Source: a virus. Taken from it: a stretch of DNA of 61,400 bases. Every line of letters begins with the position of its first letter. Position 1 is the stretch's first letter. Location of the stretch: the IMG/VR virus record IMGVR_UViG_3300009502_000053, positions 1-61,400 of that record. One strand, given 5' to 3'. This document shows positions 1 through 8,220 of this stretch, one piece after another. Below the pieces are notes generated by a model. That model was not told the DNA's origin, searched no databases, and was given only the letters and a program-made list of their open reading frames with translations. Position numbers and translations under genes: made by a program.

Positions 1-204
1 ATATTTACTAATTTTAATAGTAGTGAATATTTACATAACACTAAGACATTTTCTTGTTCTAAGTTTAGCAAAACTAAATTTGAACCTTGGAAAGCAGCTT
101 TTAATTTCTCTTCTGCTAATAACTTTCAGTTAGGTACTAAACCTAAATTCTTAACAGATGATATGATGAAAAATCTTGAGAAATTAGCGAATTTTATAAA
201 ATAA
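1..204 (+). CDS. C-terminal end of an unidentified protein (partial)
   Basis: The frame is open from the first base of the window to a TAA at 202-204, giving the last 67 residues of a gene that starts outside. The visible part is rich in Phe, Asn, Lys and Ser and ends MMKNLEKLANFIK. I see no domain. The next gene on the same strand starts within 10 bases, so it is probably the upstream member of the same unit. Confidence 0.6.
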   Translation: MFTNFNSSEYLHNTKTFSCSKFSKTKFEPWKAAFNFSSANNFQLGTKPKFLTDDMMKNLEKLANFIK

Positions 205-213
205 TTAATGATA

Positions 214-630
214 ATGAAAACTTATAAAGACTATGTATTTGAGGCTGTATCACATCCAGATTTTAATGATAAATTTGAAGATGTTTGTGATAAATTAGAT
301 GAATTCTGGAGTAGTTTGGATATTGCATTTGATAATTTAGAAGATTTTAATTCTAAAACTCCACAACAAAATACTCAACAAAATACTCAACAAAAACAAC
401 AGAAGCCAACAAATACTCCACCAGAAAAAATGAGAAATGGCTCTCTTATTGAATATAATTATGTAACTAATAGTGGTAAAACAGTTGTAGTAACAATTGA
501 TACTCCTGATAATGGAACTAATACAAATACAGCTCTTGTTAAGCCTGTATATCCACCTAATTCTAAGAAAATATATCCTGTAAAATGGTCTAGATTAACA
601 CCTTTAGCACCACAATTAAAAACAACTTAA
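214..630 (+). CDS. Leader-tagged protein with T4 internal-protein-like N-terminus
   Basis: Residues 1-10 read MKTYKDYVFE followed by Ala. From memory, the T4 internal head proteins start MKTYQEFIAE-A, a capsid-targeting sequence cut after Glu10 by the prohead protease; this is the closest match in the window. I chose the ATG at 214 because it puts Glu at position 10; an in-frame ATG at 208 would add Met-Ile. After the leader come an acidic helical stretch, a Gln/Asn/Thr-rich linker (about residues 48-70) with a repeated NTQQ unit, and a C-terminal beta-like part that could be a small SH3-like fold. The gene ends 3 bases before the next, also tagged. I infer a packaged internal protein; molecular function unknown. 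Confidence 0.75.
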   Translation: MKTYKDYVFEAVSHPDFNDKFEDVCDKLDEFWSSLDIAFDNLEDFNSKTPQQNTQQNTQQKQQKPTNTPPEKMRNGSLIEYNYVTNSGKTVVVTIDTPDNGTNTNTALVKPVYPPNSKKIYPVKWSRLTPLAPQLKTT

Positions 631-633
631 ACT

Positions 634-1077
634 ATGAAACATCTAAGCAACTTTGAATTATTTTTAGAAGAGAACAATCCAAATACTCCACAAGGTTATT
701 TAAATTCTGTATCTGGAAAACCACCAGTTAATTCTACAATAAAACCTAATCCTAATACAACACAAAATCAAAAACAACAACCACCACAGACACCAACTGA
801 AGAAGTTGATGGAATTTTACAAAATACTGAGGAACAAAAACAAAAAATTCTTTTAAGAAAAGATGCTATTGAAAAAGGACTGTTAAATAATATTAATCAA
901 TTGGAACCACAAAACCAGAAAGATGTAAAAACCCAAGTTGCGGATTATAAAAAACAAGTTACAGAATTTGATAAAACCGTCCAACAAATTGGCAAGTTGA
1001 ATCAAACACTAAAGAAATCTAATATTCCAACTAGCCAACAACCAACTATTAATAACGCAAGACAAAAAAACTTTTAA
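634..1077 (+). CDS. Leader-tagged protein, Gln/Pro-rich with coiled coil
   Basis: It starts MKHLSNFELFLEEN, a leader of the shared type with Glu at positions 8, 12 and 13. Residues 15-55 are a Pro/Asn/Gln-rich low-complexity stretch. About 60-130 is a charged, heptad-like helix (KQKILLRKDAIEKGLLNN onward), so the protein is probably an extended coiled coil. It follows the previous tagged gene by 3 bases and precedes the membrane-protein gene by 6. No enzymatic motif is visible. A packaged or scaffold-like role is inferred from the leader alone. Confidence 0.7.
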   Translation: MKHLSNFELFLEENNPNTPQGYLNSVSGKPPVNSTIKPNPNTTQNQKQQPPQTPTEEVDGILQNTEEQKQKILLRKDAIEKGLLNNINQLEPQNQKDVKTQVADYKKQVTEFDKTVQQIGKLNQTLKKSNIPTSQQPTINNARQKNF

Positions 1078-1083
1078 TCATAA

Positions 1084-3498
1084 ATGTCTAAAATAGACGA
1101 AAAATACATAGACAACTTAGATACATTTTCTTCTGCGCTAGAACAAATTGTAGAACTATTAAAAGAACAACAAAAGGCTAATAAAGCAGATACTGTTAAT
1201 GAGTTTTTAAAAACTCCAATGAACAATTTAGTTGAAGTTGTTTCTGACCTTAAAAAAGTAACAATGCAAGGATTCGCTAAAGTAAATAGTGATAATAGTG
1301 AAATTTTAAAAAAGATAGAAAGTATCAAACAGCAAAAAGAATCTGGAATGTTTGATAGAGTTGAAGATCCTAAAAATAAGAATAGAATTGTTGATGGTAT
1401 AAAGGTTGTGGTTTTAATTGCAGCTGGTGTGTTAGCATTAGGTATGGCATTTAAAATTATTGGAAAGGTTGATTTTCTTTCTGTTATGGCATTGTCTGGC
1501 GCTATATTAGCCATGTCAACTGCATATAGTAAGATTGCTGATATTAAAAATTTAACATATGCTAAGGCATTTGTCATCTCATCAATTTTACCTATAATAG
1601 CCATAGGATTATTAGCTTCTGGTTGGATATTAAAATCATTCCCAGTTATAGGTCTAATGCAAGGTTTATCTATGATTATTGTTGGTGCAACTATTGGTGT
1701 TGCCACTTATTTGATTTTTAATTCTATAAAGGGAATAGATTTGGATAAAAATAAAAAAATGATTTTTGCATTGCCAGCAGTGTTGCCAGCAGTTGCATTA
1801 GGATTAGTATTGTCTGGATTTATTATGCAATCTTTCCCAACAATTGGTTTAATGCAAGGATTATCTATGATTATAGTTAGTGCTACAATTGGTATTGCAA
1901 CTTTCTTATTATTTAAGGCAATAAAGGGTATAGATTTGGATAAACATCAAAAAATTATTTTTGCATTACCTGTAATGTTACCTCTTATTGCAATTGCTAT
2001 ATCTCTATCTAGTATTATTTTACAAAATTTTGTTAAAATAAAAAATCCAATTGATTTATTAATTGGTAGTACAGTGATTGGATTATCTGTATTATTTTTT
2101 ACACCAACAATTTTACTTTTGGGTAAAATGAATCTCGATCAAATTGGAAAAGGTGTACTTGCTATTCCTATGATTGCAGGCGCAATTGTTGCAACTGCTT
2201 GGATTCTAAAATTGTTACCTGCTAAAATGACTTATCCAGATTGGAAATGGACTCTTAGTGTTGGATTAACAGTTGGTGTATTTGCTCTTGTTGTTGCTGG
2301 TGTTGGATATCTTGCTAATAGATTTAAGAAAGAATTTGAAGCTGGTTTAATCGGTGTAGTTGGTGTAGCTGCAGTTATTGCAGTAACAGATTACTTTATT
2401 GGTAAAGGAGATTTTAATAAATATCCAGATTGGAAATGGACTCTTCAAACTGGATTGTCTGTTGCAATATTTGGACTTATTACTTTTGGTGTTGGATATT
2501 TAGCAAATTTAGATAAAACTGCATTTGCTCTTGGATTGTTGAGTGTAGTTGCATTGTCTGCTGTGATACTTGCGAGTGATTGGATTTTAAGTAAGGGTAA
2601 ATATGATAAATATCCTGATGTTGAGTGGGCTAAAGGTGTAGGATTATCACTTGGTGCTTTTGGAGTTGGTGCTTTAGCTCTTGGATTAATAGTTTCAACA
2701 GGAGCTGGCGCTGTTGTAATGGGATTAGGTGTCGCATCTATTCTTGTTTTAGCAGCTTCTATGTTGGCTGTTGATATGATATTTAAGGCTGGGGATTTCA
2801 CTAAATATCCATCAGAAGAATGGGCAAGAGGTGTTGGTAGATCAATGTTATTGTTCTCAAGTTTTGGTTCTGAAGGAAAACCAGGTGTTCTTGGTGCAAT
2901 AGGTAGCGCGGTTTCTGGATTTATAAAAGGAGTTGGTGGAGCAGCAACAAGTGCAGCAATGATTCCAATTGCGATGAGCATGGTTGCTGTAGATAAGATA
3001 CTTAGCCAAGGAGATTTTAGTAAATATCCTACAGCAAATTGGGTTACTAATGTTGCAACATCACTTAATGCATTTTCTAATATTGATATTAAAGCCAATT
3101 CTATTAGAAATTTAGCAGATTCATTTAAATATCTTTCTGAATCATTAAAAGATGTCAACGGTTTTGATAATTTGTCTAAAATATCATCTGGTCTTGTTTT
3201 ATTGAGTGTAATTGATGATGCTAAGCTTCAGGTTGTATTGGACAAAATTAAAGATAATGAAAGTACATTAAAAAGTATTTATGGTGATAATTCTTCAGGA
3301 ATTTTAAATTTAATGGAGAGAATGATTCAACCAGTTCAGGCAACTATAACTCCTGAAAGTATATTATCATTAAAAACATCATCTGATGATAGTGAAATAA
3401 AGAAAACTAATAGTAAATTAGATGAGATTAGTAATAAACTTTCACAATTATTAGACGCAATGTCCCAGCCATCTCAGTCTGGAAGTTTCTATAATTAA
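1084..3498 (+). CDS. Large membrane protein with tandem transmembrane repeats
   Basis: An 804-residue protein. Residues 1-90 are charged and coiled-coil-like; about 98-600 are almost all hydrophobic segments, suggesting a dozen or more membrane spans; the last 150 residues are soluble and helical. Two repeat types are visible. One contains SFPxIGLMQGLSMIIV and KGIDLDK (two copies, about 1637-2000). The other carries KYPxxxW after a GKGDF-like turn, with copies at 2233, 2422, 2611, 2806 and 3025, spaced 189, 189, 195 and 219 bases. I do not recognise the family. A tape-measure-like or membrane-pore protein is possible given the virion context, but nothing shows this directly. The start at 1084 is 6 bases after the upstream stop. 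Confidence 0.8.
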   Translation: MSKIDEKYIDNLDTFSSALEQIVELLKEQQKANKADTVNEFLKTPMNNLVEVVSDLKKVTMQGFAKVNSDNSEILKKIESIKQQKESGMFDRVEDPKNKNRIVDGIKVVVLIAAGVLALGMAFKIIGKVDFLSVMALSGAILAMSTAYSKIADIKNLTYAKAFVISSILPIIAIGLLASGWILKSFPVIGLMQGLSMIIVGATIGVATYLIFNSIKGIDLDKNKKMIFALPAVLPAVALGLVLSGFIMQSFPTIGLMQGLSMIIVSATIGIATFLLFKAIKGIDLDKHQKIIFALPVMLPLIAIAISLSSIILQNFVKIKNPIDLLIGSTVIGLSVLFFTPTILLLGKMNLDQIGKGVLAIPMIAGAIVATAWILKLLPAKMTYPDWKWTLSVGLTVGVFALVVAGVGYLANRFKKEFEAGLIGVVGVAAVIAVTDYFIGKGDFNKYPDWKWTLQTGLSVAIFGLITFGVGYLANLDKTAFALGLLSVVALSAVILASDWILSKGKYDKYPDVEWAKGVGLSLGAFGVGALALGLIVSTGAGAVVMGLGVASILVLAASMLAVDMIFKAGDFTKYPSEEWARGVGRSMLLFSSFGSEGKPGVLGAIGSAVSGFIKGVGGAATSAAMIPIAMSMVAVDKILSQGDFSKYPTANWVTNVATSLNAFSNIDIKANSIRNLADSFKYLSESLKDVNGFDNLSKISSGLVLLSVIDDAKLQVVLDKIKDNESTLKSIYGDNSSGILNLMERMIQPVQATITPESILSLKTSSDDSEIKKTNSKLDEISNKLSQLLDAMSQPSQSGSFYN

Positions 3499-3565
3499 GT
3501 CTTCATTCCATTTTTAATTTATAAAAAATTCATAAAAATATGAATAGAACCTGCTATGTATTATA

Positions 3566-3573
3566 TATAAATA
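3566..3573 (+). promoter_or_regulatory. T4-late-type promoter element TATAAATA
   Basis: TATAAATA lies inside TATATATAAATA, 13 bases before the ATG at 3587. In T4 this octamer is the -10 element of late promoters read by sigma gp55. With T4 spacing, transcription would start near 3579, leaving a leader of about 8 bases. The gap before the gene (3499-3586) holds no other gene. Confidence 0.55.
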
Positions 3574-3586
3574 AAAAAATGAATTT

Positions 3587-4024
3587 ATGAGAAGATTTTT
3601 ACACTTAATAAGATATATCAAACTTCTTAAAAGAAATAAAAAAGTTTTAGCAGATTCTAGAATTAATGATAATCCAAATCCATTAGGTATTCAATATGAT
3701 TGGATATATAGGTTATATACTGTATTAAATTTACCATTTGAAGATGAAGAGTTTGTGAAAAAATATGGGTTTCAAGATACAAAAAACGTTTATTATGTAG
3801 AGAGTAAAGTAAAATTACATATTATTGAAATAAATAAATTTTTGTTTGAATTGGGTATTTTAGAATATGTTACATTAGATCCAGACAACATTAGGCAAAT
3901 TGATGAATATAATGTTAGAATTGCACTTAAATTTAAATATTTGGATCTTAAATTTTGGGTGAGATTTATTTTAATATCATTGCCTATTTTAATTACTGGA
4001 GGATTATTATATTTTTTTATATAA
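3587..4024 (+). CDS. Small protein with C-terminal membrane anchor
   Basis: 145 residues. The first 120 are mixed charged and hydrophobic with a basic start (RYIKLLKRNKK). The last 25 (FWVRFILISLPILITGGLLY) form one transmembrane segment at the extreme C-terminus, the layout of a tail-anchored protein. It sits behind a late-type promoter element and ahead of another TATATAATA box at about 4044. I do not recognise it. Confidence 0.7.
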   Translation: MRRFLHLIRYIKLLKRNKKVLADSRINDNPNPLGIQYDWIYRLYTVLNLPFEDEEFVKKYGFQDTKNVYYVESKVKLHIIEINKFLFELGILEYVTLDPDNIRQIDEYNVRIALKFKYLDLKFWVRFILISLPILITGGLLYFFI

Positions 4025-4070
4025 ACTTTAATTAGAATTATTCTATATAATAAAAAGAAAAATAAATATT

Positions 4071-4538
4071 ATGAGTAAAGAACAATTTACAGAATTAGAA
4101 GCGGATATTATTGAATATTTCAATGAATTAGAAGCAAAATTAGAATTGCCAGTTGATACTAAATATGTTTATCAAGGTGATGAGAAACAAAAAACATTAT
4201 TAAAAATAATTAAAATTCCAGATCGATATGCAACTTTATTGAAAGCTGACATTTTAATAAGTTTTAATGAAAAGTTTTTTGATATTTTTGATGATGAATC
4301 AAAGACTATTCTGATTGAACAAGAGTTAGCATTAGTTGAAATGAATATTGACACTGGTATTCTTAAAATTGGTAAGCCAGACTTAATTACATCAACAGGA
4401 AAAGTTAAAAAATATGGTGTTGAAGCAGTTGAAAGAGCAAATCAAGTTAGCACTTTATATAATCAACAACAAGCAGACCAAGAAAAAGAAAATAAGGCAA
4501 AGAAAAATACTGGCAACAGAACATATAAAAATAAATAA
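4071..4538 (+). CDS. Unknown protein, possibly a degenerate phage metallopeptidase fold
   Basis: 155 residues. The central order (hydrophobic strand ADILISFNEKFFDIFDDESK, helix TILIEQELALVEMN, then ILKIGKPDLITSTGKVKKYG) resembles putative phage metallopeptidases, which have HELCH in that helix. Here the position reads EQELALVE, so the zinc-binding His residues are missing. If related, it is catalytically dead. The C-terminal 25 residues are a Gln/Lys/Glu-rich tail. It is followed 6 bases later by the next gene. The assignment is tentative. Confidence 0.65.
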   Translation: MSKEQFTELEADIIEYFNELEAKLELPVDTKYVYQGDEKQKTLLKIIKIPDRYATLLKADILISFNEKFFDIFDDESKTILIEQELALVEMNIDTGILKIGKPDLITSTGKVKKYGVEAVERANQVSTLYNQQQADQEKENKAKKNTGNRTYKNK

Positions 4539-4544
4539 ATAACA

Positions 4545-5327
4545 ATGGAAGAAAAGAAATTTTTTGATTTTAAAACTAATGAAGAATTTAACTTAGACGA
4601 AGAATACTCAAAATATTTTGATGGAGAACAGTTTAAACAACGTAATGAAACTGAAGATAAATTGAGAGACGCAGAAGCAATTATTAAGGAATTTGGTATG
4701 CTATATTTAGAAGGATTATCAATTGAAAAGTATGAAGATGTTTTTCTTAATCTAAATGCATTTTTAATTAAATTCCGTACAGATTCAGATGAAGTAAAAA
4801 ACATGACAAAATCTGATAGAGATAAATTGTTTGGTTATGGAACATCATTATTCAAAGCTTATCAAGATTCATATAGTGGATTATATTTTAATTTTGAATT
4901 GAGTAGGAAAGAATGGAATTTTGTAGATCATACTTTGACTAAAAAAATATCATATAATGGTCAAGAATTGTTTAATTACTGGGAGCTTTATATGAAATTT
5001 ATTGAACCTACAAGAGAAATTGAAAGTAAATTACCTAAAGGTATTGATGCTTTTGTGGCTGTTTGTTCAATTCAAAGTTTGATATTATTGAGTCACTTAT
5101 TAATGAAACACGAAGAAAAGGGTTCAACAGATAGTTTTCATTCCTTTAGAACTGTTTTAACAGAAGTAGCAAAAATGACTAGGCTTTTCAATGCATACGG
5201 TGTTATGTTAGAAAGAGTTACTAATAACTTTACTAATTGGGTTAATGCATTAAATATGATGGATCATACTGATGATATTATTGGAGTACCAGAAGAATTA
5301 AATGTAGAGTTGAAATTGCAAGAGTAA
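4545..5327 (+). CDS. Unknown 260-residue helical protein
   Basis: Predominantly helical and acidic. It begins MEEKKFFDFKTNEEFNLDEE, has a hydrophobic helix near residues 165-185 (AFVAVCSIQSLILLSHLL) and ends VPEELNVELKLQE. It lies between the metallopeptidase-like gene (6-base gap) and the next unknown gene (3-base gap), so the three are probably co-transcribed. No motif is recognised. Confidence 0.65.
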   Translation: MEEKKFFDFKTNEEFNLDEEYSKYFDGEQFKQRNETEDKLRDAEAIIKEFGMLYLEGLSIEKYEDVFLNLNAFLIKFRTDSDEVKNMTKSDRDKLFGYGTSLFKAYQDSYSGLYFNFELSRKEWNFVDHTLTKKISYNGQELFNYWELYMKFIEPTREIESKLPKGIDAFVAVCSIQSLILLSHLLMKHEEKGSTDSFHSFRTVLTEVAKMTRLFNAYGVMLERVTNNFTNWVNALNMMDHTDDIIGVPEELNVELKLQE

Positions 5328-5330
5328 TGA

Positions 5331-5666
5331 ATGGAAATATACAAGAACAATAAGGAGATATTTTCTGAAATCAGAGATAAATTATTTGAACAAGCGAAAG
5401 ATGTTAAAATATCATCCTTAAAGAATATTAATGTTTTAGAGACTATAAAAACTCTCAAAGTTATTGAATTAGATAACTTTGAGAGTTTTTCGTCTTATAC
5501 TAATTATGATCATTATTTAATATTTAAATTTAATGAAGATTATTATTTTTGTGATACAGAATTAGCATCATTACTTAATACTTCTAGTATGATTAAGATG
5601 ATAGATTTTAATCAATTATTTAGAAGAGAAAAATTAAATAAGATAAATGAAAATTCAATTAGTTGA
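5331..5666 (+). CDS. Unknown 111-residue protein with basic C-terminal tail
   Basis: No domain is recognised. The C-terminus FRREKLNKINENSIS resembles the basic tails of several other unrelated small proteins here (for example genes ending at 47608 and 48007). The coding region contains a perfect 18-bp hairpin at 5447-5490, described separately. Its start follows the upstream TAA by 3 bases. Confidence 0.6.
   Translation: MEIYKNNKEIFSEIRDKLFEQAKDVKISSLKNINVLETIKTLKVIELDNFESFSSYTNYDHYLIFKFNEDYYFCDTELASLLNTSSMIKMIDFNQLFRREKLNKINENSIS
5447..5490 (+). repeat. Perfect 18-bp inverted repeat inside a gene
   Basis: Bases 5447-5464 are the exact reverse complement of 5473-5490, with an 8-base loop. 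The left arm begins with five A and the right arm ends with five T, so on either strand it looks like an intrinsic terminator. It lies in the middle of the 5331-5666 reading frame without breaking it. Confidence 0.7.
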
Positions 5667-5694
5667 ATTTTAAATAACATTTTTAACATTTTTC

Positions 5695-5710
5695 CTGTCA
5701 TAAATGACAG
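5695..5710. promoter_or_regulatory. Palindrome CTGTCATAAATGACAG, candidate operator
   Basis: A perfect 7-bp inverted repeat with a 2-base centre, just upstream of a TATATATAG promoter-like sequence (about 5728-5737) and 49 bases before the ribbon-helix-helix gene at 5759. Such palindromes are typical operators of that DNA-binding family. Autoregulation is inferred. Confidence 0.35.
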
Positions 5711-5758
5711 AAGACAAGATTATTTTTATATATAGTTATAAAAATAATTTTTAACGTC

Positions 5759-6445
5759 ATGAAAACAACAAAAACCTACTCAATCGAAGAATCAATATAT
5801 AGTGCATTTGATTCTTTAACAACAGAAAAAAATATCAATAAAAGTTCATTTATAGAGGATTGTATAAAAAAATTCTTAAAAAAGAATGATATGGATTTCG
5901 TTGACAAAATATATTCTTTAAGAACAAATCCTGATCATATTGTTACAGTTTTATCACAAGATTTATCTTTTTATTTTTTAAGTGATGGAAGTAAGATGCA
6001 GAAAATTTTATTTATGCAATGTTTTAAGGAATGTGAACATGTTAATCCAAATGAATTTTTTAGTAAATCTGCTCCAATTTTTGAGAATATTGTAGAAAAA
6101 ATAAAACATATAGATGAATCAAAGGTAGATGATTTTACTAATGTTACAGCATCATTAGATTCTATTTTTGGTATTTATGAAAATAGATATGGAGTGGAAC
6201 GAGCAAAAGAAATTAGAAGAGCAGATGTAGATTTATTGAATGAAATAAATAATAATTATAAAGCAGGTGAATATTCTAATAAAGATGCTTTACAATTATG
6301 TGAAGTTCTTCTTTGTGTTATGCAACTTAATTTTAAACCTGGTGAAAAAGAATATGAATTACAACAATTATTAATTAATATATTGAATAAAGAACGAAGT
6401 TCAGCAAAACCTATGGAAAGATTTCCATTTAAACAGAGTTGTTAA
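5759..6445 (+). CDS. Ribbon-helix-helix DNA-binding protein with long C-terminal domain
   Basis: Residues 3-45 (KTYSIEESIYSAFDSLTTEK, then INKSSFIEDCIKKFL) match the beta-strand plus two-helix pattern of ribbon-helix-helix regulators, and closely resemble the 51-residue protein encoded at 16920-17075. The remaining 180 residues are helical and unrecognised. The leader contains a palindrome (5695-5710) and a GAC...TATATATAG block like those before other DNA-binding genes here. It is probably a transcriptional regulator; targets unknown. Confidence 0.7.
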   Translation: MKTTKTYSIEESIYSAFDSLTTEKNINKSSFIEDCIKKFLKKNDMDFVDKIYSLRTNPDHIVTVLSQDLSFYFLSDGSKMQKILFMQCFKECEHVNPNEFFSKSAPIFENIVEKIKHIDESKVDDFTNVTASLDSIFGIYENRYGVERAKEIRRADVDLLNEINNNYKAGEYSNKDALQLCEVLLCVMQLNFKPGEKEYELQQLLINILNKERSSAKPMERFPFKQSC

Positions 6446-6474
6446 TTTAATTATACAAAGATATATATGAACTA

Positions 6475-7686
6475 CTAAATTGTTTGCTTATAAAGATTAT
6501 ACTTTATAAGAACTTTAGATAAATCTAAAGGCTCGTTCATAGAAGCAAAGTGATTTCCGAACCATCTATCTAATATATTTATGGCTGAATTTAAGTCACG
6601 ATCTATAATTATGGTGTCTGACAACTGGACTTTCCTATCACCAAGATTTATTTTATCTTTGAATAGTTTTCCAGTTAAACAGTTAATTTGTGTCGTCCAT
6701 TTTTCATCAATTTTAGTTAAATTGATATTTTTTGCTTGACACTTATAAGAAAGGAATTGTAAAAACATATTTATATTAGAATTATGAAATGATTTCCTAA
6801 TACCTTTTTTATTTTCATTAATACCTTCAGTTGACATCAATTTTTTAACTGTTAGATCACCAACTACAATTGTATTGTAGTTCATATTCACTAATTTTTT
6901 ACTTTGAATATGTAAAGTTTGTTTTATTTGCTCATTCTTTTTATGATAACATTTATTTAACACTTTTTTTAATTGCTTATTCCTATTTGATCCTTTTGTG
7001 GTTTTACTTCGCTTGGTTTGTATTTTTGCAATTTGCTTTTGATAATAGTCATTAATTTTTTTAGATTTGTTTTTTAATATAATCATTTCACCTTTATTAT
7101 CTACTCCAGTTCCTAATTTACTTAAACCTAAATCTATGGCTAATACTTTTGTCTTAATGTTTATATTATCATTATATACTATTTTATCATTAATAATTAA
7201 ATCACATAACCATTTATTTCTAACAAATTTTATTCTTATTTCTTTTATATTTAGTTCGTCTAAATTTAAATTAGATTTATATTCAAATGAAATTTTATTT
7301 ACTATAATTATATTATTTTCTTTTATCATCCAACCTGATTGATTCCAAGTTAAAGAATGAAAATAATCATTTTCTATTTTTCTTGGTGGTCTTGCTGTTT
7401 TATCTTTTTTTATTAATCTAAAGAAGGATTGATATGATCCATATAATTCTGTTGCTATGGTTTGTATTGCTTTAGAATTTAATTTCTTCCAATCTGAATA
7501 AGTTTCTTTTAATTCAGGAAGCATATTATTTAAATCAAATTTATTAAATATAGTTTTTGTTTTATTGTATTTCTCTGTTTGAATTTCAATTAATTTATTC
7601 CAAATATCTTTACGAATATCAGATAATTTTTTTAATTCATTAATTTGATGTATATTTGGAAATAATCTAATTTTATATGTTTTCAC
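6475..7686 (-). CDS. tnpB: TnpB-like RNA-guided nuclease (IS200/IS605 OrfB type), altered catalytic site
   Basis: 403 residues, normal TnpB length. The RuvC-I motif AIDLG has Asp185. RuvC-II reads VVGDLTVK (276-277) where the catalytic Glu normally sits, so Gly replaces it, as in some TnpB variants. RuvC-III is DRDLNSAIN (Asp362/Asp364). The usual four-Cys zinc ribbon is replaced by a short segment with a single Cys (QINCLTGKLFKDK). The start is GTG at 7684-7686, giving MKTYKIRLFP, the standard OrfB start. No TnpA gene adjoins, so it is a lone tnpB. Any guide RNA would be expected to overlap its 3' end, near 6450-6600. Activity is uncertain. Confidence 0.85.
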   Translation of the reverse strand: MKTYKIRLFPNIHQINELKKLSDIRKDIWNKLIEIQTEKYNKTKTIFNKFDLNNMLPELKETYSDWKKLNSKAIQTIATELYGSYQSFFRLIKKDKTARPPRKIENDYFHSLTWNQSGWMIKENNIIIVNKISFEYKSNLNLDELNIKEIRIKFVRNKWLCDLIINDKIVYNDNINIKTKVLAIDLGLSKLGTGVDNKGEMIILKNKSKKINDYYQKQIAKIQTKRSKTTKGSNRNKQLKKVLNKCYHKKNEQIKQTLHIQSKKLVNMNYNTIVVGDLTVKKLMSTEGINENKKGIRKSFHNSNINMFLQFLSYKCQAKNINLTKIDEKWTTQINCLTGKLFKDKINLGDRKVQLSDTIIIDRDLNSAINILDRWFGNHFASMNEPLDLSKVLIKYNLYKQTI

Positions 7687-7689
7687 TTT

Positions 7690-7747
7690 TTATATCACTT
7701 ATTTTATATAAGTATATATAAATAAAATAAAGTCATATTTTTCTATT
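7690..7747 (-). promoter_or_regulatory. Shared promoter-like block GACTTTA...TATTTATATATA
   Basis: On the minus strand this reads GACTTTATTTTATTTATATA followed by TACTTATATAAAATAAG, close to the tnpB start. About 45 bases match the block at 17076-17148 with few differences, and the core recurs at 32347-32400. On the plus strand the same DNA contains TATAAATA (7717-7724) facing the gene at 7780, so it could serve both directions. Confidence 0.45.
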
Positions 7748-7779
7748 TTTAATTTAAATATATACATTATAATTTAATT

Positions 7780-8220
7780 ATGATTACACTATTTGAACAT
7801 TTTTATAAGAAAGGCTTATCAATAACATATTCTGGAATTATCTTAGATGATGAATCCAGAAATTTGTTATTGTCTACCTTTATTTATCCAAATCCTGATT
7901 TTTCAGATTGGATCAAAATTGCACATCATTCTACTATATGTTTAGGCGAACTTCCAGAACATATGAAGAGATATTGGCTTGATGAAGAAATCACATTAAC
8001 AGTAAGAGAACTTGGAATAAGTGATAAAGCAGTTGCAGTAAAAGTAACTGGTTTCTATACTATTTCTAAGCCTTCTGTTGAAGAAGGACCAGAATTTCAA
8101 CATATCACATTAGCAATAAATCCAATTGATGCTAAGCCAGCAGACTCTAACAGAATAGAGGATTGGCAAACGGTAACACCATTAAAATTAAGAGGTGTTC
8201 TAAAAGAGATTCAATTATGA
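7780..8220 (+). CDS. 2H phosphoesterase / tRNA-ligase cyclic phosphodiesterase-like protein
   Basis: 146 residues. Two H-x-T motifs are spaced as in 2H phosphoesterases: AHHSTICLG near residue 49 and QHITLAI near residue 107, the latter followed by INPIDAKPADSN. The start YSGIILDDES and the overall order recall the phosphodiesterase domain of fungal-type tRNA ligases, which opens 2',3'-cyclic phosphates. An RNA-end repair or cyclic-nucleotide-cleaving role in infection would fit. The N-terminus MITLFEHF resembles the shared leader (hydrophobic-Phe-Glu at position 6), but less well than others. A nuclease pseudogene overlaps its last 10 bases from the opposite strand. Confidence 0.7.
   Translation: MITLFEHFYKKGLSITYSGIILDDESRNLLLSTFIYPNPDFSDWIKIAHHSTICLGELPEHMKRYWLDEEITLTVRELGISDKAVAVKVTGFYTISKPSVEEGPEFQHITLAINPIDAKPADSNRIEDWQTVTPLKLRGVLKEIQL

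Noticed and set aside
1074-1706. Minus-strand open frame opposite the large membrane-protein gene (also 2445-3158)
   Set aside because: They lie fully inside the 1084-3498 gene; their composition is that of the antisense of a hydrophobic repeat protein, with no start context.
4172-4804. Minus-strand open frames opposite 4071-5327 (4172-4354, 4463-4804)
   Set aside because: Antisense shadows of coding sequence with Ser/Phe/Leu-rich translations and no upstream promoter-like box.
6475-7686. Complete IS200/IS605 element
   Set aside because: No tnpA-type Y1 transposase gene lies next to any of the three tnpB genes, and clear element ends were not found by eye.
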